64,000 nucleotides of DNA from NCBI GenBank assembly GCA_023078685.1, contig JALGAS010000001.1, positions 1,364,001 through 1,428,000 on the forward strand, read 5' to 3'. The position numbers were made by a program, and so were the translations under genes. The stretch is from Neopestalotiopsis rosae (lineage: Eukaryota; Ascomycota; Sordariomycetes; Amphisphaeriales; Sporocadaceae). Below are positions 59,123-64,000 of this stretch, piece by piece. Numbering within the stretch: position 1 is the first letter of the stretch; every line of letters begins with the position of its first letter. The notes under the pieces were generated by a model. The model was not told the DNA's origin. It saw only the letters and a program-made list of their open reading frames with translations, and made no database searches.

Positions 59123-62085
59123 TCAGTTCCCAGCCAGAATCCAGACAAGCGAGCAGCTAAGCCCATGAACCAGCAATTGATGGAAAAATGCCCAAAGAGA
59201 CGCGTTGATGAATTTGGGAGCGTAGATGTTCCATAAGTCTTCTTGGCCCCACATGTAGATGCAGCTCAGTGTGAGTGCAAGTGAGCTCAAAGCTGAGAAC
59301 ATGGTCTGCAAAGACAGGTACTCTAAGTAAACGGTGCTAATGTTCACGACTTTGGGTGCGGTGGGCGATATCTCTACAGCCTCGGAACCATGCCCCACAG
59401 TCTGATATTTTGTGGTATGGTCAATATTGGCATTGCCACTGACTCTGTGTCCGTTTCCCGAAACCTCAATGGTAGTGATACCTTGGCTTTCGGGCCACAG
59501 TGCCAGGAGTCGGAGACCAGCAAAAGACCACCACACTGGACCGACCCAGTTGCTGAGAATGGTCTGGACCATGACGGCAACGAGGCTGGATTCTCCAAGG
59601 CCGTTGAACCCGTTGAGCAAATCAAGTGAGGCGATCGAATTATCCCGTCCCATACTGTAGAAGCCACTCTGGCCGAGCAAGAGCACAGTGGTAGCCGTTT
59701 CAGCGGGCGACAACCCCATCTTTACTATTGCGAGAACCAAGTCTTAGCACATGATGGAGATTTGGGAGAGGCATGGACTTACGCAAAACTTGAAGCTGAT
59801 AATCGAATATCAGAAACAAGGCCAGATTCTTTGGCCGCGATTGTGATCTCAGGTACAGGTTGATTAGTTCGACAACTCGCGTCATGGCGACTGCCTGTAA
59901 GTTAGCCACGGGCTCATCACTCCTGGGGAAGAGGAATTTCAGTCTCAAGCTTACCAGGACTGCTTATAGGATCGTATGGATTTTGGCGCTGCCATACAAA
60001 GAAGATAAAACACCCAAGAAGCCCAGTCCAAAAAGCCTTGAGCAGCCGATCCTCGGGCACCGCGGCCACCAAGTTCGTCGCTTTTTGTGAGACAAAATTG
60101 AGTAGCTCAGGATTGAATGTGTAAGTCGAGGAGACTTTAAAGATGACTGCAGCCATACAGAGCAAGAGAGATACAAGTGCAGAAATGTACCAACCCAGTG
60201 TTGTCTCTAGATTTCTGGCAATAGATACTAGAGCCCAAGCGTGAGTTAGAACAGTGGGCGTCCAAAGAATAATCGGATAGGCAAAGATCAAATCGTCTAT
60301 ATCGCCCGCAACAGAATACTTGGTACCATTCTGGCTAACACACTGGCTCATGAAGTGAAGACTAACGAGAGCCAAGGATGGCAGCACAGCCCGGTATTCG
60401 CAAGACCTACGACAAATGATGAGTCTCCAACTATATATTTGGAGGTGAGGAGTTGAGAATACGTGCCTGGAAAAGGAGAGGAATATGAGCCACGCGAGTG
60501 AGCCCCAGTACCAGTAGTGGTGCTCCTCCTCCACAAGTTGCGGGATGAACACGGTCGCAGAGTAGACTGCCGTGGCTACAAATATCGACCAGCTGTTCAA
60601 TGATATGAAAGAATATGACATGTAGGTCAGAATTGTAGCAGCGACGATACAACAAACTCCAGCAAGGAGCCGAGCTGGACTGATATTATCCACGGGTACA
60701 TTCAGAATGCCTTGGGCGACGCCTGCGAACTTGGTGTCATGTTAGTGCAGGAAAAGATGTATAGTAGTTCTGAAGGGAGCAAATACCTGGTAAATAAGAG
60801 CCTTAGCAAATTGTCCAGCCTCGGTGGTGCCAGAAGTATTCCATGATTTTTCAGCAACCAACACACTTTCCCATAGACATAAAGCTCGGCTCAGTTCATC
60901 CCGGCATCGAGTGCATCCTCTGTCATCGCATACGGCCTCGTATGTATCGACGGACTTTTTGCGTAACTCAAGAATGTCACGAATCTGTTGTGCGTTCGTC
61001 GCGAGAAATTGAACAGCTTTGTCATCGTCACCAAAAGCTGGGAGCATATCGGCGATGAAAACCCCAGAGTTTCTGGACGGGATGGAGAAGCCAAGCAATC
61101 CTGAGAGGGTGGGAACTATATCGATCTGATTCACCGTCGAGTAGTATTGGTAGTTCTCCGTGCTTTCCATGGGAGACTTTCGTTCCATTTCTGTCATATT
61201 TTTCAGCTTGGGGGATATGAAGACCGTGGCAGATGCCAGCTCCTCAGGAAGGCGCCCGCCATGGTTTCCCTGCGCTGTCATACCGTGATCACCAAGCAGA
61301 ACGAGAAGAGTGTTCTGCATATGGGCCTTGTTCTCTAAGCTATCGTAGATGTCCCTCACAACATCATCCATCTCGACCTGCTTAGTCCGAATATGAGCAG
61401 ATCTTGGTCCGCCCATATGGGCTATGCAATCAAGCCCCAAATAATGAAGGATCAAGGCCGCCCAGTCATCGCGGTCCAATTCGTCAGGGAGGTTTCTGGT
61501 GACGTTGCGGTCAATGTTGACTAGGCCTGGAACATGGAAAGACGAGAAGTCTTCCTTCCGATCAAAGACGTCGGGATACAAATCCACCCACATCTCGATA
61601 CCGTAAAAGACAATCTTCTTCTGACCATTCCTAGATGCTTTCAGGCGTGAAAGCCAGGTATCTTCACCATCCAGCCGCATGGCCTCGGGTGAGTTGGCCA
61701 CGTTGAGCCAGGCATCGAGGAATGACTGGCTGGAGCCTTGAGTCAAGGCTTTGATGCGAGACACTGTCAGCGTCGGCATAGCTGAGAGAGCCGTAACAGG
61801 CACAGCGGCTCCTGACCTGATGAGACTCTGCGTAAAGGCAAAGCCGCTGTCCTCGGCAAAGACAAAATCGCTGCGCAACGCGTCAATCATCATGAAGATA
61901 ACTTTGTCGAAAGGCGCCTCATGGTCTGTGCTCTGAGATAAATTGGATTCCGAAAATTGAATCGCCGCGGGCTGAGGTCGTCCGCGAAAGAGGCCCGTCA
62001 TGAATATGAACATGCCAAGTGGAATTAGGAGGTTTGCTACTAAGAGTAGCATCCTTCCTCTTAGCTTTGGTGTATGCATGATCAT
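59123..62085 (-). CDS. las21: GPI ethanolamine-phosphate transferase 2, Las21/GPI7 type
   Basis: ER membrane enzyme that adds ethanolamine phosphate to the second mannose of the GPI anchor. The product is 907 residues. Five exons: 60787-62085, 60467-60729, 59955-60406, 59783-59890 and 59123-59724. The N-terminal anchor helix (LLLVANLLIPLGMFIFMTG) is followed by an alkaline-phosphatase-like lumenal domain. The metal-site segments are present: IFMMIDALRSDFVF, HYLGLDCIAHMGG and LLGDHGMTAQGNHGG, so it looks catalytically intact. The rest is a multi-helix membrane domain (for example DLLNGFNGLGESSL). The junction at 60407-60466 requires a GC donor (AG|GCACGT), and the 60-nt intron is stopless and divisible by three, so both forms stay in frame. 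Unexpected among tailoring and export genes; it may be the only genomic copy or an extra one. Confidence 0.9.
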
Positions 62086-62897
62086 TGGGTCGGATGAGAT
62101 ATCTAGCAGTGTCAGGTGATGGTCTGCTCACTTGCCCATGGAGGGTTTCCTTACATGATTATTGAGAGAAATGCCTTCAAATCAGGCCAAAGTTGTTTGA
62201 AAAGTTAAACACAAACACGGCTGTCTACAGTTCATCTGGCTCTTGTGGATAGAGTCAGAAACGTGACGGAGCACATTTGATTTCGATATCAAGTCACTCT
62301 TGGAACAATTTTGTCAGATCGCAACCATGTACCCAAGTAAAGATGGACTATGGAAGCACCTGATCCTTCGGTGCCACTAATCAGCTTCTGTGGTGGATCA
62401 GGATGAGCAATGTAAGCATTGCGCATTCACTTACCAATGTCCATGATTACATCGTAGCAACTGACCAATGCGCTATAGTATCGCCTTGTGGACTTCCATG
62501 GGAAAGAGGCACAGACCCAGGACAAGACCTTCAGTGTGAGTGGAGTCCAGTAAGCGGCATTGCAAGGCATGATACATCCTATATCAATGTAGAATATATC
62601 ATCCGAAACGACGCAGTCAGGGTAGACTTCTGGGAACGCAAAGATACGTCTGTGAATCTAGGGATTCATGGACAGGGCTATCGATCCTGCTACCACGGAT
62701 GATCATACGAGCAAGGAAAGATAGCTCGTGACGGGTGTATTTATACGAAGAAAGTACAACGATAATTAGCCCACCAATGTCGGATATCAACTTTGAGGTG
62801 AACAAGCAGTACATTAGCTTGCATTGGAACTGTTTGAGAACCTTCCTGATACTCTTCACGCAACCTCTAACCTGAATTCGTTTTCCGCGACCAAGCA
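62086..62897. promoter_or_regulatory. Bidirectional promoter region between Las21-like and Af380-like genes
   Basis: 812 bp between divergent start codons. A 99-codon plus-strand frame (62403-62702) has no family or splice support and is ignored. Both genes could share regulation. Confidence 0.5.
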
Positions 62898-63892
62898 ATG
62901 GGTCATACGGAAGCCATCGAATTCAAGACGGTAGACGGGACCGTACTCCGAGCCCGCCTTTATCCAGCACAGAGCAGAGGGCCGGGAATCATAATGAGTC
63001 CCGGTGTAAGTCTCAATTCTGTAGCATAACTTGGCTGAAGATAAGCTAACAAATACCCAAGTTTAACGCTACCTCGGAGATGCTCGGACTGCCATCGACA
63101 GCTTCAGCCTTTCAGGAAGCCGGTATCACGGCACTAGTGTACGATCCAAGAGGTGTAGGCGTCAGCGGCGGCGAACCTCGCAACAACATCAACCCCAGCG
63201 TGCAGGTGGACGACATGAGCGACGCGATAAGCTTCCTGCTCTCCCATCCCCGCATCGACCGACGCAAGGGCGTCGGAATCTGGGGTATGTCGCTGGGCGG
63301 GACAGTGGCCATGGCGGCGGCGGTGCTAGATCCTCGGGCCCGTTGGGTCGTGGCCGTCTCGCCTGCCACGGAACCCACGCACAACCTGGTCAAGATGCGC
63401 CAGGTCCTGCTCAAGGCGGCCAAGGATCGCGAGTCCCAGCTCAAGGGCAACGCGCCCTATTTTGTGCCCATGCTGAATGCCGACGGCGAGAATGTCGCTG
63501 GATTCGACCCCGGGCTCGAACGCGCAAGCGTCATGCGGATGCTGCAGGCGCACGACGATACCGACGTGCTTCGAGCCTCTCTAGCTCCACATCACGTCAA
63601 TCGTACGACCATTGGTACATACCGATACATGCTGCTCTGGGATGCACGCCACCTGTGGAAACTCATCACCCAGCCTGTTCTCTTTGCCGTGGCCGAGAAG
63701 GATGATCTGATCGGCACAGATAAGCAGATCCAACATTTTGAATCTCTTGGATGCCCGAAGGAACTGTACCTGGCCGAAGGAGCCTCACACATGGATATCT
63801 TGGAGGGCGCTAGCCAGAAGGAGGTCAACGAGGCACAGGTTCGCTTCGTGTTAGATGCAATCTCGGGGAAAGTGGCCCCAGCGCGCACGTGA
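62898..63892 (+). CDS. Alpha/beta hydrolase, polyketide-transferase Af380-like
   Basis: Cytosolic alpha/beta-hydrolase-fold protein of 312 residues. Exons 62898-63005 and 63062-63892; the 56-nt intron has a GTAAGT donor and an AGCTAACA branch site and joins IIMSPG to FNATSEML. The family pattern is clear: TVDGTVLRARLYPA, YDPRGVGVSGGEPRNNI, the nucleophile elbow WGMSLGG with Ser113, and the acid/His in AVAEKDDLIG and EGASHMDILEG. The closest characterised type I recognise is Af380 of the fumagillin pathway, which transfers a polyketide chain; other members are plain hydrolases such as dienelactone-type enzymes. It lies 108 bp from the window edge, so it may start a longer run of biosynthetic genes to the right. 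Confidence 0.86.
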
Positions 63893-64000
63893 GATGTTAC
63901 CGTATAGAGCCAAGAATGGTAAATGGTACATATAGGGCTTACCTGAGACACCATGTGCAGGATTTCTTAATTGGCTGGCTGATTATCACATCGAAAAGGC

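Noticed and set aside
60742..62085. Las21-like region read as two separate genes
   Set aside because: The first frame ends in intron sequence; a GTATTT-to-CCAAG splice (60730-60786) joins it in phase to the membrane domain, giving a normal full-length protein.
62403..62702. 99-codon plus-strand frame in the Las21/Af380 spacer
   Set aside because: No family resemblance, no splice partner, and it lies in a divergent promoter region.

Overview
This window is nuclear DNA of a filamentous ascomycete, most likely a Sordariomycete of the order Hypocreales. The evidence is short spliceosomal introns (about 50-150 nt) with GTAAGT-type donors and CTAAC/CTRAY branch sites, genes on both strands with 0.3-3.6 kb spacers, and protein families typical of these fungi: an alternative NADH dehydrogenase, a LaeA-like methyltransferase, a DUF7702 membrane protein, a Zn2Cys6 regulator and two fungal P450s. 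I saw no tRNA, rRNA, CRISPR array or intact transposon. Exon coordinates were assembled by hand from splice sites and reading phase; none is confirmed by transcripts.

Left part (1-39 kb) is mostly conserved housekeeping genes. In order: the 3' part of an external NADH:ubiquinone oxidoreductase; an MFS transporter; a divergent pair of splicing factors (pinin-like and PHF5A/Rds3); a PEX26-like tail-anchored peroxin; a 3.6 kb stretch without an intact gene; a small four-helix membrane protein; a LaeA-like methyltransferase; an epoxide-hydrolase-like enzyme; a Drs2-type phospholipid flippase; a FAD monooxygenase; a free-standing condensation-domain-like protein; a Ptm1/GPR107-type seven-helix protein; a U-box cyclophilin (CYP8/PPIL2); and a DUF7702 membrane protein.

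Right part (42-64 kb) looks like an accessory, metabolite-type neighbourhood: a secreted CE1-type esterase, a Zn2Cys6 regulator, a FAD-linked oxidase with an unusual N-terminal extension, two P450s of different families, a 14-helix-type MFS exporter, a GPI-ethanolamine-phosphate transferase (Las21/GPI7 type) and an alpha/beta hydrolase of the fumagillin Af380 type that ends 108 bp before the window edge. No polyketide synthase, NRPS, terpene cyclase or prenyltransferase is visible, so if this is a biosynthetic cluster its core enzyme lies beyond 64 kb or is absent. The Las21-type gene among tailoring genes is the most interesting point: it may be the ordinary housekeeping copy, or a second copy kept as a resistance target.

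Other points worth a look are two probable GC-AG introns, three introns of length divisible by three with no in-frame stop (NDE, Ptm1, Las21), very small exons (14, 17, 26 and 34 nt), a perfect 12-bp inverted repeat upstream of the condensation-domain gene, a palindrome upstream of the Zn2Cys6 gene, and an AT-rich, repeat-bearing island between the two P450 genes.
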